NCBI GenBank assembly: GCA_950295325.1
Contig: OX485803.1
Coordinates: 50,113,554-50,177,553, forward strand
Reading direction: 5' to 3'
Length of the DNA: 64,000 bases
Source: Polytrichum commune
Taxonomy: Eukaryota > Streptophyta > Polytrichopsida > Polytrichales > Polytrichaceae
Shown here: positions 22,613 to 34,894 of the stretch, one piece after another
Position numbering within the stretch: position 1 is the stretch's first letter
How the letters are laid out: every line of letters begins with the position of its first letter
The notes under the pieces: model-generated
The model's database searches: none
What the model was told of the DNA's origin: nothing
The model's input: only the letters and a program-made list of their open reading frames with translations
Position numbers and translations under genes: made by a program

Positions 22613-23414
22613 TCGGCACAGTAAGGTGCCTCAGAGGTGTGCAAAGAATTTGGAAAGTTGTTCTGGATTAAAAATTTGCACAGTACAAGAGTAAGATACT
22701 GAAAGGCTAAAAGAATGGGCTGCACAATGTTGACAAACACATGACAATCAACCTATCTACCTTCAATCTGCACGTCTACGTGGTGACGCTCCAAGGCTGC
22801 CGTGCACGGCTAGCTAGATAGCTAGTTCTCCACATGAAGTAATCCCACTAACTCCCTGCACATGAGAGTAATGGAAAACTACTAACTTACCCTATGCAGC
22901 GGCGCCTGAGCTGCTGCTGCAGCAGTCCTGATGAAAGTAATAACTCTAGTAGCCGTGCCACTAGTACCTGGCTACTTACCTACCTCGGTACATTATACAG
23001 TGACGGCACATGCTACTGAAGCCCACTTTTGTTCCCAGCTATGATCCTAAACCTACCATTACGGAAATCCCCTCTGACTCTCACAGGAGGTTGTTGTTTG
23101 CTGTGATTCCCAAGAGAAAGGATTTGCTGACTTTACCCAAGGGGGGTTGGGGGGGGGGGGGGGGATTGCACAAGAGATCCGGCTTGAGATGATATTCTTG
23201 TATACACACACATCTACACATATTATAATCTATACGAAAATGTTCGGCACCACTTGTCGTCGTCGTGATCCGCTTGGCTGCCGGGAATTAATTACGGTGG
23301 CATGTAGACTTGAATCCACCCTCTACCTCTTGGTAAAAGTCTCTACCATTGGGGTGACTGATCCTCCAAGTCTTCGCTGCAACCGCCCTGCACAAATGGC
23401 TGTTTGCTAGCTAG
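22613..23414. other. Intergenic with a poly-G run
   Basis: There is a run of 16 G at 23149-23164, preceded by ggggggtt. No gene is supported. The segment leads into the repeated 3' region of the glutaredoxin gene. Confidence 0.4.
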
Positions 23415-24128
23415 TTAGCCACCACCGAGAGCTTTCCGCAATTGATCCTCTTCAGGTGAAACAGGTTTGGTGATGATGTACAACACAGGGACATCGGTAC
23501 TGTCGATGATGATGATGATGATGATGATGCTGAGGGAGAAGCTGCAAAAGATTGAATTCGAATGTCGGATCACTAAACAAGGGAGTCTGCCTTTCTCAGG
23601 TGACATAGGCTGCAGAGTGATTATACACAATAGGAATGAAGCAACAGAGTAAATTGGAATTCCGGATGATCATCACACCAGAGGGTGCCTGCCTTCTTCT
23701 TCTTCTTCTGCACCTTCAGGTGAGACAGGTTTGGTGATGATGTACAGCATGGATATTGGTGTTGATGATGGATGCTGGGTCGGGAGAGGCAAAAGAGTAA
23801 TGATTTCGAATCTGGGGTTGGGTATGCCGGTGTCGATGATAGATGCAGGGGGAGAATCAAAATTCGAGTTTCGGAGAATGATGATCACAACCAAAGGCTT
23901 TGTGATGATCATATGTACTACAACAGGGATATTGGTGCCGATGCTGGATGCTGGAGAAGCAAAAGAGTGATGATTTCGATCAATTTGGGGCTGGGGATGC
24001 CGGTGTCGATGATGGATGCAGGATGCTAGCTACGGGGGAGAATGGAATTAAATCAAATCAAAATTCGAGTTTCGGAGGATGATCATTCTTCACAACCAAA
24101 GGGCGCCTGCCTTCTTGAGGAGAGGTAC
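23415..24128 (-). repeat. Tandemly repeated 3' end of the glutaredoxin gene
   Basis: Downstream of the glutaredoxin stop, blocks of about 200-240 bp repeat with decreasing similarity. Each starts at or near the last codons of the gene: GAAGGCAGGCGCCCTTTGG (gene), AAGCCTTTGGTTGTGATC (about 23905), GAAGGCAGGCACCCTCTGG (about 23700) and GAAAGGCAGACTCCCTTG (about 23605). They continue with tgatcatc.tccg, cgaattttgatt and catcatcgacaccggcat. Unit ends share aacctgt.tcacctgaag and encode IITKPVSPE in a common frame. A (GAT)n tract and a CTT tract sit inside. Confidence 0.75.
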
Positions 24129-24512
24129 CAATTCACCGCTGACATGGGAAGCCATGACGTCGTCAAGGCCACCGAGCAGCTCACCTCCCACAAAGACGGT
24201 AGGAACAGCGGCCGCCCGGTTGCAAACGGAATTGGTGCGGTGGTCGCCGCTGCCACCCAGGTCCAGGCGCAACAGCACCTTCTCAATGTCGGCCCCCTCC
24301 GCGTGCTCGTCGAGCTCATGGATAGTTGGCCCCACTCCCAGGTTGCACAGCAGTCGCTTCACCACATGGCACATGCAGCAGCCGCTCTCGCTGAACACCA
24401 CTACCGCATTCTCCGCCACCAGCCGCTGCACCAGCTGCATTGTGCGCGCCATCCGCTGCTCCTCCTCCCCGGCCCCCTGGCACTCCTCCCTGTAACTGTA
24501 ATTGTACTCCAT
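24090..24512 (-). CDS. CC-type glutaredoxin (ROXY-like, class III)
   Basis: The single-exon frame codes for 140 residues from the ATG at 24512; GTG codons just upstream are not plant starts. A second ATG (residue 21, MARTMQLVQRL) gives the usual short form, so the true start could be either. Seen: active site CCMC at residues 45-48 inside VVVFSESGCCMCHVVKRLL, the glutathione-binding VPT at 103-105 and GG at 109-110, and the C-terminal ALWL at 137-140. CCMC/CCxC is diagnostic of the land-plant CC-type subfamily. In angiosperms the ALWL tail is needed for binding TGA bZIP factors, and these proteins act in the nucleus as regulators of flower development, nitrogen and stress responses. The loop before VPT (GGSGDHRTNSVCNRAAA) is longer than usual. 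Expression here is inferred, not shown. Confidence 0.95.
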   Translation of the reverse strand: MEYNYSYREECQGAGEEEQRMARTMQLVQRLVAENAVVVFSESGCCMCHVVKRLLCNLGVGPTIHELDEHAEGADIEKVLLRLDLGGSGDHRTNSVCNRAAAVPTVFVGGELLGGLDDVMASHVSGELVPLLKKAGALWL

Positions 24513-25611
24513 CACGATCACCTCCTGCCCAAATTCACCACCACTACAGATTGCTGCTCGGTCTCAAACTCCTGCCGCAAATGCCTCCTTAACCAAACCC
24601 ACCACTACAGACAGATTCAAGCTGCGCGCAAACCTAGTCCTGCAAATGCCTCCTACAAAAACTTCTACAGATTCTGGACGAAAAGAATATTCAAGGTTGT
24701 GAATATTCAAGGTAAGTCTGGTCCCGAATGTTATGAATGTCAGATTATGTTTATGTTGCAGCTAGACAAGTTGATACTCAAAGCAGAATCTCCCAATCCA
24801 ATCTACTCCGCCTAGCTAGTTTCGATATATGATGGCAGTCACGTGGATCCACACCCTCCACCTAATAATTCCTCACCCAACAGCCTACTTCGGAAATCAA
24901 GTAGTTTCGCCGAGTTTAGAGATTGCATTCACTACACCACCATGTCATGACCTGGTGCTGAATTATCTCACTTAGCCCTGCACAGCAACACTACCAATCG
25001 ACCTACTCAAGGGTTATATTCTAGCGCTCAGTGATAATGCCGGATGAAATCGCAGAAATTCAGAAGCAAGCTCTAAGTTCTGCGCCGATTGAGATATGAC
25101 AAGCGCAAGCCTCTGCTGCCGCTGCTGCTAAACGATCGAAGTGCTTCACAATGCCGACATTACACTGGCAGATGCGGCTCTTATACGATCGGCGCTGCCC
25201 TGCCCTACCTGCTTCTGCCTGGGCCCAATTTAGTCAGGTAGCGAGAGTCGAGACTGCTGATGGCCCTGTCTGTCTGGGCTGTCTGGGCTGTCTCGATTAC
25301 CGGGGAGGCAGTCCTGCTGATGGCCGGACTCTGCGCGCCCGCATACATGGCGGCGGCGACCGGGCCTGGTGTCATGCGGCTCCTCTTTGTCGCTTCTTGC
25401 TGTGCTCTTCTACGTTAGCTCCTCTCCCCCTTTCCTCCCCTCTTCCCCCTCTTCAACGTCGGAGTGAGCATCCCAACTCATCATTCATCAAGGCCGCCGA
25501 CCACTCCCCACTCCCCCACCACCCTCTCGCCCGCCTGCTGCCTGCCTGCCTGCTTGCCTGCAAGGAGCGGCCGGGGCGAGCCGACCGCTACTCGCCGATG
25601 CACCGGTTGAT
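24513..25611 (-). promoter_or_regulatory. Upstream region of the glutaredoxin gene
   Basis: Read with the gene, this 1.1 kb is GC-richer than its surroundings and free of recognised transposons, as expected for a leader and promoter. A weak TATA candidate (CATATATC, near 24825) lies about 310 bp before the ATG. The segment 25400-25570 is pyrimidine-rich on the plus strand, with a CCTG/CCTGC run. No transcription start can be placed. Confidence 0.35.
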
Positions 25612-25840
25612 GAGTGCCAGAAACAACCGGCCGCTGTTCAAGATTCCGGGAAAATTACCCATCATTTTAGAGGAATTTAGAGAATACGCTGCAAACGGAT
25701 ATCAATTTTCGACCCAAAAAAGAAGAAAACAATCAACACACTCAAAAGAACCGAAACCTGTGAACATGTAACCGGTTGGACTTGGTAGAAACTCTAGGAT
25801 CTCGCCCAATTATGCCCACAAATATCCCCGGACACTGCCT
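25612..25840 (+). repeat. Dispersed repeat family C, copy 1
   Basis: Three copies occur in the window in the same orientation. Shared words are gttcaagatt/gttcaagact, catcattttagagga, gaacatgtaacc, ggttggacttgg and attatgcccacaaatatccc-like text, often ending ccccggacact.gcct. No LTR or TIR structure was found; a solo LTR or short retroelement is possible. Confidence 0.65.
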
Positions 25841-25857
25841 GCCTGTCTAACCAGTGA

Positions 25858-25946
25858 CATCCACAACCACAAGCAGTCGCACACTTCAAGTGCCAATGAC
25901 AAAATTCGCACTTGTGGTAAGTTGTGGGGGATAATGACAACTTTTG
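25858..25946 (+). repeat. Short dispersed repeat, copy 2 (partner at 20893)
   Basis: See the copy at 20893-20985; orientation is the same and differences are scattered. Confidence 0.6.
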
Positions 25947-28900
25947 TCTGTGTTTAGAGAGGAAGGAGTAAGTACTTGTTCGCCCTCTGCTCATCTAGTC
26001 AGAAACCACAAAACTTGGTTATAGAATGCATTTCCTATTTGGCACAGGTGGTCATTAGCACATAACCCAATCGACAACACCCAAGTGAAGTCTGTGAAAT
26101 CTATAGATTGGACTCGACTCTTGTAGATTCGTTGTTGTGGCGAATACACTAAATACTCTATTATTATATAGTGTGAGGCCACATGTCCTCATTGGGAGAA
26201 TTATTGTGAGTTGTGTAAAAATCCAACCTCCACCAATTAGTGTAGGTCACATTAATTATTATTTTTAAGAAAGTGATGTGGGTGAATACTTGTTTTATGT
26301 TACTTTTGGTGTAAAGGTAATTATTTTATTTCATGTAAGATGTTGTAAGTCTCAAGAAAAATTCAGGAGAAAACCCGGGGTCTTGGACCCACGTTATTTA
26401 CACCCCAACTAGACAGTTAGAGTGGCCCACATTAATTATATCCATGCTAATTTCCCACCCACATTCATAGCAATATTTAATGTAGTTGCTCGCCCTTGGT
26501 TCACTTCCCTTCCAATATATGTTTCGTCATTTGTTTTAATAGCCAATATGGCACTCACTCTCATCAGGAGATCCCTATTCCATGACAGTACTCGGATAGA
26601 ATGTAGCAGTCCTACAACTTTTCTAATAATAGTATGTTAGGAAGATTTCGTTCATTTTGAGGACAAAAATTGATTGGAAAATTATGGCAAAGACTAGGTG
26701 TACTTTTCAACATAATACTCTTTTTGGGAAGTTTGAGATCACCATTTCAACGTTTTGCCAATTTTTGCCAATTTAACATGCCATGTTCCCTTCCCTTCCT
26801 TGGTTCCTTCCCTTACGCTTTTCTAACTAAAAGTGTGTGGCACCACTTGGTATAGATGATGCTAAAACCATCACTTTAAGCATTGAGTGTATCTAATATT
26901 ACTAGATTGATAAAAAAAAAATGATGATTCACCTTAGCAAATGTTCCGACGCACCAAATTGTGTTTTGTTTGGATTATGTATGCAAAAGTTTAAAAAGGT
27001 TCAAAGGTTTATTGGTAGATGACCCATTCAACCAACACAGGAGCTTGGTGGTAAGGTGGTCAACATTCTCAGAACCATCTATACTTATTATGCAAAGATT
27101 TTAGGGCATTAGTTTCGGGTGGGGTGTTGTTTTTAGTGCCATAGATTACCTTAGAAGTATAATATTACTATGCAGTAGTAGAACATTCTCTTCCCAAAGT
27201 GGGAAGGGAATCCTAGTGTAGACACGTGCATAGCTTATGAACATTGCCCAACTACATTTTCATACCTCCTTGCTCCAATATACTTGTTAATTCAAGGCCC
27301 AACCACATGTCAAGCTTGCACACTTTGGTGGGCCACAGTAAAAGAATTTGGAGGTCTAAGGTAGAGGGTGTTGAGTCCATCCCCTTCCCAAAAGTGCACC
27401 CTATGCATGTCTTCCAATCTTGTAATCAAAGTACATCTTGAATTGTTTAAATTTATTTGGTGCAAAGTTGGCGGCAATTTGTTTTAATAGGGGGGCGGTT
27501 TTGGGCAAAAGTGGACTAGTTTGGGTAAGCATTGAGGCGTAGCTAGAAGTGAATTACTTATATGTTTTACATGATGAATGTACGCAAAATTTATAGTGCC
27601 TCAATTTTATATTTGGTGCAATGTTGGATTTTAAAGTGCCAACACGGTTTTGGGAGAAAGCGGGGTTGGTTTTGGGCAAATAGGAGTGGTTTCTACTCTT
27701 GAGTGAGTGTCCAGATGGTTTTGGAGCCATTTGTAGCAAAACATATATATATATTTTTTAATTGGGGGTCTATGGAGGTATTTAAGTAACTATGGGTAAA
27801 TGACTTGAAAAATGTGTAGTATATTTATACAATATGCAATTTTATTATATTTATTCCTACCATGTCTAAGCCAATTTGCTAAGAAAAACATGCATACTAC
27901 TAATCCATGTGGACTCCAAAACTAATGCATCTAGTCCATCTTCAACATTAAAGTAGAATCCTACATAAGTAGGCAAATGTACTTTGAAACTATAACCAAA
28001 ATTTAAACATGATTGAACCATATCTAGATATATTATAATTTTGCATGTAAATTATATAAATTATATAAAGTAAATATACTATATGCATAAAATCTCATCC
28101 AAAATTTCATTTGTGGTAGACATTGTATGCACTCTAGGTTGATAGCCGCTCCGGCATCAAATCATTCTAAAAATGAATGTCACATTATTTTGAAATTGAT
28201 AGACACAATTTGCCAAAATTACTTTAAGTTACCTTATGTTTTGTCCCAAGTATAGTAAATTTTCATTCTACACAAGCTAATGTAGTCTTAATGATCCACT
28301 ATAGTTATTACCTAGAGGAGGGGTTTGCATTATATTCCAAGTCATCCTTAGTCATCACAAAGAATATGAGTTATCATGAATTTGCAAGACTATGTACTAA
28401 GAGCTTAGTCTATGTCCCTAACAAATTTTCGGACCTCAATTTCACATAGAAGATGCACTTGTTTGGAATTGTGTCCTTTTAGAGAAAATTGGTTCATGAA
28501 ACAAAGTGCTATGTCAAAGACTAACTTTGCGGTTGGGAGATTTGTGCAAAAAATATGAATGAATTTCACCAAGCATTTTCAAGACGTGAGGAGGTTTGAA
28601 GAGAAAATTTGTTATGAGCAGATTTTCGGAGCTTGATTGTGCTAAGAAGGAAACTTTTTATTGGAGTTGAGTTGCAATTAGAAAACTTAGACAACCAAAC
28701 ATAGAACCAACTTCAACAAAACAAAGTGCAATTTGAAGTTGTTATACAAAAGATACGGACAAATACATACAAGAGGAGTACCGGGGCTTCATCTCTCAAC
28801 TTTACATATCCCACATGGATTGTGGACACCTCATGGGGAGGAAATATATACTAAAACGTACCACAAGTATGATGTGTAATGTGAATACCTTGTATCTATT

Positions 28901-28954
28901 GATAGCATATTTGTGATGAAGTTGGAAATATGTGAAAGTCATAAGAAAAGTGAT
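25947..28954. other. Long intergenic stretch
   Basis: No gene, RNA or element end can be supported in 3 kb. A short (AT)n tract lies near 27742. Confidence 0.4.
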
Positions 28955-29960
28955 TGGTACTTTTGAAATAATTACTTCGAAATGCCAGACAAACTTTCAA
29001 CACTTTAATCAATTATCCGGCACAGCTATGCCAGACCGGCTATCAACCTACAGTATTTGGAATTATACATTGCTGTAGCATTTTATTGTTGAAGTAAATT
29101 ATTACCAAGTAAAGAAGTTAATGCTAGATAGTGTCCAAACAACAAATTCAACCTTTTTTGGTAAAGTAATGAGATTCATAATAAAAATGTATAGTGCAAA
29201 CATAACTCCAAATAGCAATAAATTGGGGAGAACTGAAATTATTTTGAAGTATGAACACTTTTGAAATTACTAATATTTCTTTGAAATGCCGTACCAACTT
29301 TTGGCACTTTAATCAACTATCCGGCTATCAACCTACAATATTCGGAATCACCCATTGTTGTAACATTTTATTGTTACAGTAAATTACTACCAAGTAAAGA
29401 AATTAATGCTATACAGTGTCTAAACAACGAATTCAACCTTTTTTTGATAAAGTAATGAGATTCATAGTAAAAATTCATAGCACAAACGTACCTCCAAATA
29501 GCAATAAATTGGGGAGAACTGAAAGTATTTTGAAGTATGGACACTTTTGAAATTAGTAGTATTTCTTTGAAATGGCGTCCCGACTTTCGGCACTTTAATT
29601 TATCATCGGGCTATCAACCTACAGTATTCGGAATCACCCATTGCTGTATCATTTTATTGCTACAGTAAACTACTACCAAGCAAAGAAGTTAATGCTATAC
29701 AATGTCTAGACAACAAATTCAACCTTTTTTGATAAAGTAATGAGATCCATAGTAAAAATTCATACCACAAACGTACCTCCAAATAGCAATAAATTGGGGA
29801 GAACTGAAAGTATTTTGAAGTATGGACACTTTTGAAATTAGTAGTATTTCTTTGAAATGGCGTCCCGACTTTTGGCACTTTAATTTATCATGGGGCTATC
29901 AACCGACAGTATTTGGAATTAGACATTGCTGCAACATCACATTGTTATATGTAAGTGACA
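28940..29960 (+). repeat. Satellite-like tandem array, 285-bp period, about 3.3 units
   Basis: The phrase ctatcaacc.aca starts at 29040, 29325, 29611 and 29896, giving periods of 285, 286 and 285 bp. Whole units match (accaagtaaagaa.ttaatgc, aatagcaataaattgggg, gaagtat..acacttttgaaa). The second and third units are closest. The first extends left into the segment that also occurs at 1-113. Confidence 0.93.
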
Positions 29961-30690
29961 CTGAATACCATAAATGGTGCACTGTACTGTCATCACTGTT
30001 GTGTTGCCTTGCCTTGCCTTTCCTCCTGCCCTAGCCTAGTCAACTCTAGTCGTGCAGCAAAGGCATGCAGCCCCCAATCGGCGCTGCCACAGCCCTCAAA
30101 AAGTTCTGACAGCGGCAGCATCTCTTTCTCTCTTTCTTTCGCTCCTTCCTTCCTTCTCTCTTTCTTTCTCTCCTTCTTTCTCTCCCTCTTCTCTCTCAGC
30201 ATCAGCAGCTGATCAGAGCATGCAGGCCCCTGCCTGCCTCTCCCTCCGGGCCTCTGGAAGGGAGAAGATTAATTAGGCAGGCAGGCAGGGCTTCTCCTGC
30301 TGCAGCAGCAGTAGCAGTAGCAGTAGCAGTAGCAGTAGCAGTAGCAGTAGCAGGCAGGCAGGCAGTAACTTAGGAGTCTCCAACACCTCCTCTTCATTCC
30401 CCAACGACTCTTCATGTGACCGTCTGCATGGCACCGTATGTGTGTCGCGTCATCATGTGATGTAAGCTCAAATGCCGGACTAATTCTTCTGCGAATGATG
30501 CCCCTGCACGTGCTGGCCCCCTGCCGTCCTCCGTATTTGCGGCTTTCTTTCGGTTCGGCTTCTCATCTTGTCAGCTACATCGATAGGCAGGCAAGCAGGC
30601 AGGCAGGTAGGTAGAATGTGTGTACTGTATTAAGGAGAGGGGTGTCTCGGTTTGACGCTCTAAATAGAAGATTACTAAAGTAGGGAAGCT
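29961..30690. repeat. GC-rich stretch with several microsatellites
   Basis: A CT/CTTT tract lies at about 30118-30198, an (AGCAGT)n tract at about 30307-30350 and GGCA/CAGG runs at 30268-30287, 30351-30365 and 30586-30606. The composition resembles the region upstream of the glutaredoxin, so it may be a 5' region of a lost or distant gene. No gene is visible. Confidence 0.6.
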
Positions 30691-30699
30691 GAATTAGCA

Positions 30700-31038
30700 G
30701 TGTGGGCTAAGCGTGCGCTTTACATTGAGATTCGGCGACGGCAACGAAATCCTGATGTCATCCGGGTACCATCACCTCGTTCGAGAGTCCGAGTAGGTAG
30801 CAAACATCTTTTGAGGCCGGGGCTTCGTGGCCGAACTTTCAGTTTTCGCTTTTATGGAATCCGGCGCATTCCTCGCTGGAAGGGGGGTGGAAAGTTTGTC
30901 CATAATTATTACGCACGAAGGCGAAAAGTGGGATGGTTAATGCGTCACGACATCCGCGTAACATCTCGATCGGCTTCTCCAATCAAAGCGCACTTTACAC
31001 TGGGTTTTTATTGCTTTGGCCTAAGGAACCATACATAA
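30700..31038 (+). other. Open frame, uncertain coding
   Basis: An open frame of 112 codons without an ATG starts just after GAATTAGCAG, which could be a splice acceptor. The product would be very Arg-rich (EIRRRQRNPDVIRV, YARRRKVGW). GC content is higher than in its surroundings. No family recognised; it could be chance. Confidence 0.15.
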
Positions 31039-33544
31039 GTTACATAAGGCCGTATCTGGTAGCTTGCGTATATTTCATAAGGTCTACAAAGTTGGGCTTA
31101 GATCCCATCAAAGATCTGTAAAATTTGGGAGGTCAAGCTCGTAGCTAGGGTTCTTATTTGTTGGCCAACAATGGAAACATTTAATGACATCTTGGAATGC
31201 TTTTACCTTTGAAACAATTGGTGGTATCAGGGACTTTTTTGACATGGGGAATTCCATTTGGCAATGAGGTGCGTACACATGGATAGGTCCGGTAATAATT
31301 GGAATGGATCCAATTTTTTTAAGAAGAAGAAGAAATGTATATCATATGTTTCTAAAGATGTGCATCTTCTTATCCACCATTCAAAGTTTTTAGAGTGCAT
31401 GGGGAACGTGTTTTCCATGAAAGAAATTGCTCAAAGCAATCCATATTTGACTTGCATAGAAAAGCAAGTTTGGGGATGCAAAGCAAACAATATTCCCTTT
31501 CTCAAATATCCAATACATTCATGTGTCCCTACACATGGTCCTTTAGGGGTTGGGTACCACTCCCACATAGATGGTTTTGCTCCAAACATTTATTCAAATT
31601 CCTTTGCAACCAATTCTAGTACCTTTCCACTCCATTTAATATTTGGATCCTAGACCTTGTGGGACCTCTAGAATGTGCTAGGTAGAAACACGTGAATCCT
31701 TTTAGAATAAAAGAGATGGAAACATCTGCATCCTTCTTGAATGTTATAGTTCAAACGAGATCCTTTGGAACCTTCTAGAACATGCTAAATGGAGCTATTT
31801 AGATCTTGTTTACGTTGTATGGAATGGCTATATGCCCATAAGATTATGCTTCCCTAGGCACTTTAACAATCTACCACAAATTGCCCAGATTGTTATTCTT
31901 TGTGCAGAAGGATTCATGAGCCTTCCCATTGCCTATACGATTGACGAAAGTTTCCGAATTGAAAGTTCAATCCCATGAAAGGCTTGAGAGCCAGCTTGGC
32001 TTGTAAGATTAGTCAAAACTTTCGTGGTTTTTTTTTTCTTGAGCACAATCATTGAAATTTGAAGCATCTTGAGTTTTCGGGCAACTTTGAGTCGGGTGCT
32101 GCTTTCTCCTATGAATTCATTGTCCTATGAATTCATTGGGGCTAGCAAACCGCACAATTAACATAATTATTCACTTTGTCGGTGGCTTTGCAACAGAGTT
32201 ATGTTGTGCTTCTTTGGAAACGTTCTGTGGTCTAGAGGCATATTTGCCACCAAATCATTGGTTCCCTTAGGATTTGGCTCCACTCAACTGGGGTCCACTG
32301 CCCATGCTCCACATCTTGCTCATAATTTGCATCGGTCGGGGTTCCTCCTCTTACAACTCACACTCGGGATCGGCATGTGCTTTGACCCTGTGCACATTTT
32401 GCCATGAAACTGGCCATGATGGTTTTCATGACCGCTTCAATTTTTGGAACCTACTAATGACTTTATCTATATTATCCATCTTGACACTTCAAACGGACTC
32501 CTCAAACGCAACCACGCTTTAACCCTTAAAAGGTCCAAGAAGCCCATGATGTCAAGACATTATACGGAGGCGTTTAAGAATACTTGTTGATAATTTTAGT
32601 TTACAGTGTAAGAAATGGCCCTATTCAACCTTGACCCATTTATCATATGCTTTATTGCATCTGGAAAATCTACACTTGTAAAATGAATGAGAAGAAAATC
32701 TAAACTCATGTACACAGCCTAGACTCAAATACATAACACTTATATCTAATGACTGTTGTCACATAGGATTTTATTATTGGTTCCTCTTCATGAGAGGTGT
32801 GCTAAATATGGATTCAATACCATAAAAAAATATTTTTTTTTACTTGTTGGGGATTCATAAAAATTATCACATAACCCATATAAACACACATTTTGGTCCA
32901 TTAAGGGTTAAAACTTGTACTCCCATTTCTTGAGGATTGCATGATACATCCAAGATTTAAATCTTTGCTGAAATCCTTGTGAAAGTATTTTGTTTTTAAG
33001 CAGATCAACTCATATATAACATCCACTATACAATGAGTAAACTTGCACTTTGCCCTCTGCCATTATAATGTCTTCTAGACTCGCCTCGCAAATATATATC
33101 CAAATCATGCAGTTAGCATTAACAAATCTATGATTTAATTTAACCAAATTCATATGATCCTTGGGTTTAGTTGAAGTAAAACTTTGTCGAAGTGAGTTTC
33201 AGAACATGAATGATAGTCTCAAAACTAGCATTACATAGTTATAACCATATAAGCACTAACCATATATGATTATTTGTGCATCTCACTACATTGTGAATAT
33301 TGGCCAATTTCCATATGGAAAGCAAAATCAAACTCAATACTAGAACTTGAATCCACTTATTTATCAAACATATGGTTTTACAAGTGAAACTTGTGATATG
33401 ACTAAAAAGAAGGAAGAGTATCAATAAATTCAAAAGAACAAGATCTACTCAACATGGCTCAATGACCCCAACTAAGTGATCATGTAAGACATGTATTGAA
33501 AACCCTTAAGTAAAATAAAATAAAACAAAGAGGAACATGCCTAT
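31039..33544. other. Long intergenic stretch
   Basis: There is no supportable gene. Short frames near 31258-31653 and 32201-32522 lack recognisable motifs. A 16-bp direct duplication (tcctatgaattcattg) occurs near 32107-32140. Confidence 0.35.
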
Positions 33545-33730
33545 CGGAAGAACCTATGATAGAAATGACAACATAGACATGCACTGCATCTCTTGTTGTA
33601 GGATGTGTTAGTTGTTTGCACACTAAATCATTAATGAAAGAAATACATGTTGTAGAGGGGATATTTGATCTTATTGCTTCTCAAAGTATGTATAAATTGG
33701 GATTTACATCATATTCTTCTAGTTTCTTTC
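33545..33730 (+). repeat. Dispersed repeat, copy 2
   Basis: Partner of 15795-16010, same orientation. Confidence 0.6.
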
Positions 33731-34109
33731 TTATGATAATTATGGTGCAATGTGCACGTCTCAACTATGCAAAACATACTCTCACATGCATTCTTAATTT
33801 TGGACAAGTCTTTTGTCCATATTTACTTAAATCCTAGCTCTTTGCAACATGACACTTATGTTAAGGGTTGGATGGGTTGTTGATTTCTTCCTACATTTCT
33901 TCTCTTGAGGATGATGTAGGTTAGGTATTTGGTTGATATTTGGTGGATTTTTTTCATGAATAGTTTGGTGATGCATTTAGGAATTTTGATTTTTTCATAA
34001 TTTTGGATAGTTGGGGTGTGAACGGCTTCTCTTACCCCTATTGTTAAGACCATAAGAGGGTTCACTTGTTAACATCGTTGTTGGAGGGTCTTCATGAATG
34101 GGTTGTCTT
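33731..34109. other. Intergenic, nothing recognised
   Basis: It ends with GTTGTCTT, the target duplication of the next element (34102-34109). Confidence 0.35.
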
Positions 34110-34894
34110 CTCGGGGGGTGCACTGTACTAAACATGTACGAGTATACGTGAGTGCACAAGAGGGGTATTGATTTGGACCTTGCCGTATTACGTATACATA
34201 TGGTATACATGTTATAATTTATAGTTACGTACATATATGGAAGGCCTTTAAAAAGTATACAATAATTGTACTTGTATGGTATTGTTACTATACTACATAT
34301 CATAAGTTTTCATATTGGATGAAATTAGGATTAACTAGGATTAATGATTTTCGTTAGCAACCTTATAGGGTAGTATGAACCATGTACAAGGTGTCAAGGT
34401 AATATCGGGGAAAGAGGCAGTATTAGGGTTTTGAAATGATTCATTCAACTCAAAGTAACAAGGAGATTGGTTTATGTTGGTATCAAAAAGGGGCTAACAA
34501 CAAGTGGACATATGATCTTACTGATCATTTGATGGTAGACTTAGAGACAATAATTGCATTGGCTACAATGACATATATTGGTGAATCAAATGTTTATGAG
34601 TTACATCTAGGAGATGAAAAAGTTTTCAACGACTTTGCTGATGAAAGCTAGGATATTTTGTTATACATATTATAGGGGTTGATTATTGTTCAAAATTATA
34701 TTTTTATACTTATGTTAATGACTACATATGAATGGATGTTTATTTGTGTATACATATTGTCACTTGTATATTTATTGTTGCAATTGTATGTGTATTACTT
34801 CATTTCACAAAAAATAACTTGTATATAGGGGGTTTTTAGAGTATGCAGTGAACGCACGTGATTCTAGGTTTTAATGAAAGGTGCACCCCCCGAG
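34110..34894. mobile_element. hAT-like element with 8-bp target duplication
   Basis: Perfect 14-bp inverted ends CTCGGGGGGTGCAC are flanked by identical 8-bp repeats GTTGTCTT (34102-34109 and 34895-34902). An 8-bp duplication with short inverted ends points to the hAT superfamily. At 785 bp it is too short to code a transposase. An ATG-initiated 71-codon frame (34436-34651) lies inside; see the separate entry. Confidence 0.85.
34436..34651 (+). CDS. Short ORF inside the hAT-like element, function unknown
   Basis: The frame starts at an ATG and codes for 71 residues with a balanced composition (GLCWYQKGANNKWTYDLTDH, ELHLGDEKVFNDFADES). It looks more protein-like than the AT-rich surroundings. 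I recognise no domain. It could be a captured exon or a remnant of a transposase-linked gene. Confidence 0.2.
   Translation: MIHSTQSNKEIGLCWYQKGANNKWTYDLTDHLMVDLETIIALATMTYIGESNVYELHLGDEKVFNDFADES

Noticed and set aside
24042-24815. Plus-strand open frame of 257 codons across the glutaredoxin gene
   Set aside because: It is antisense to a clearly conserved gene. Its His/Leu-rich composition is what the complement of that GC-rich sequence gives, and no domain is seen.
25151-25771. Plus-strand frame of 206 codons upstream of the glutaredoxin
   Set aside because: The sequence is GC-rich and low in complexity (CCTG runs, CT tracts), runs into dispersed repeat family C, and shows no domain. More likely promoter and leader sequence of the opposite strand.
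30115-30200. Ser/Leu/Phe-rich and Glu/Lys-rich frames on opposite strands
   Set aside because: These are translations of a CT microsatellite.
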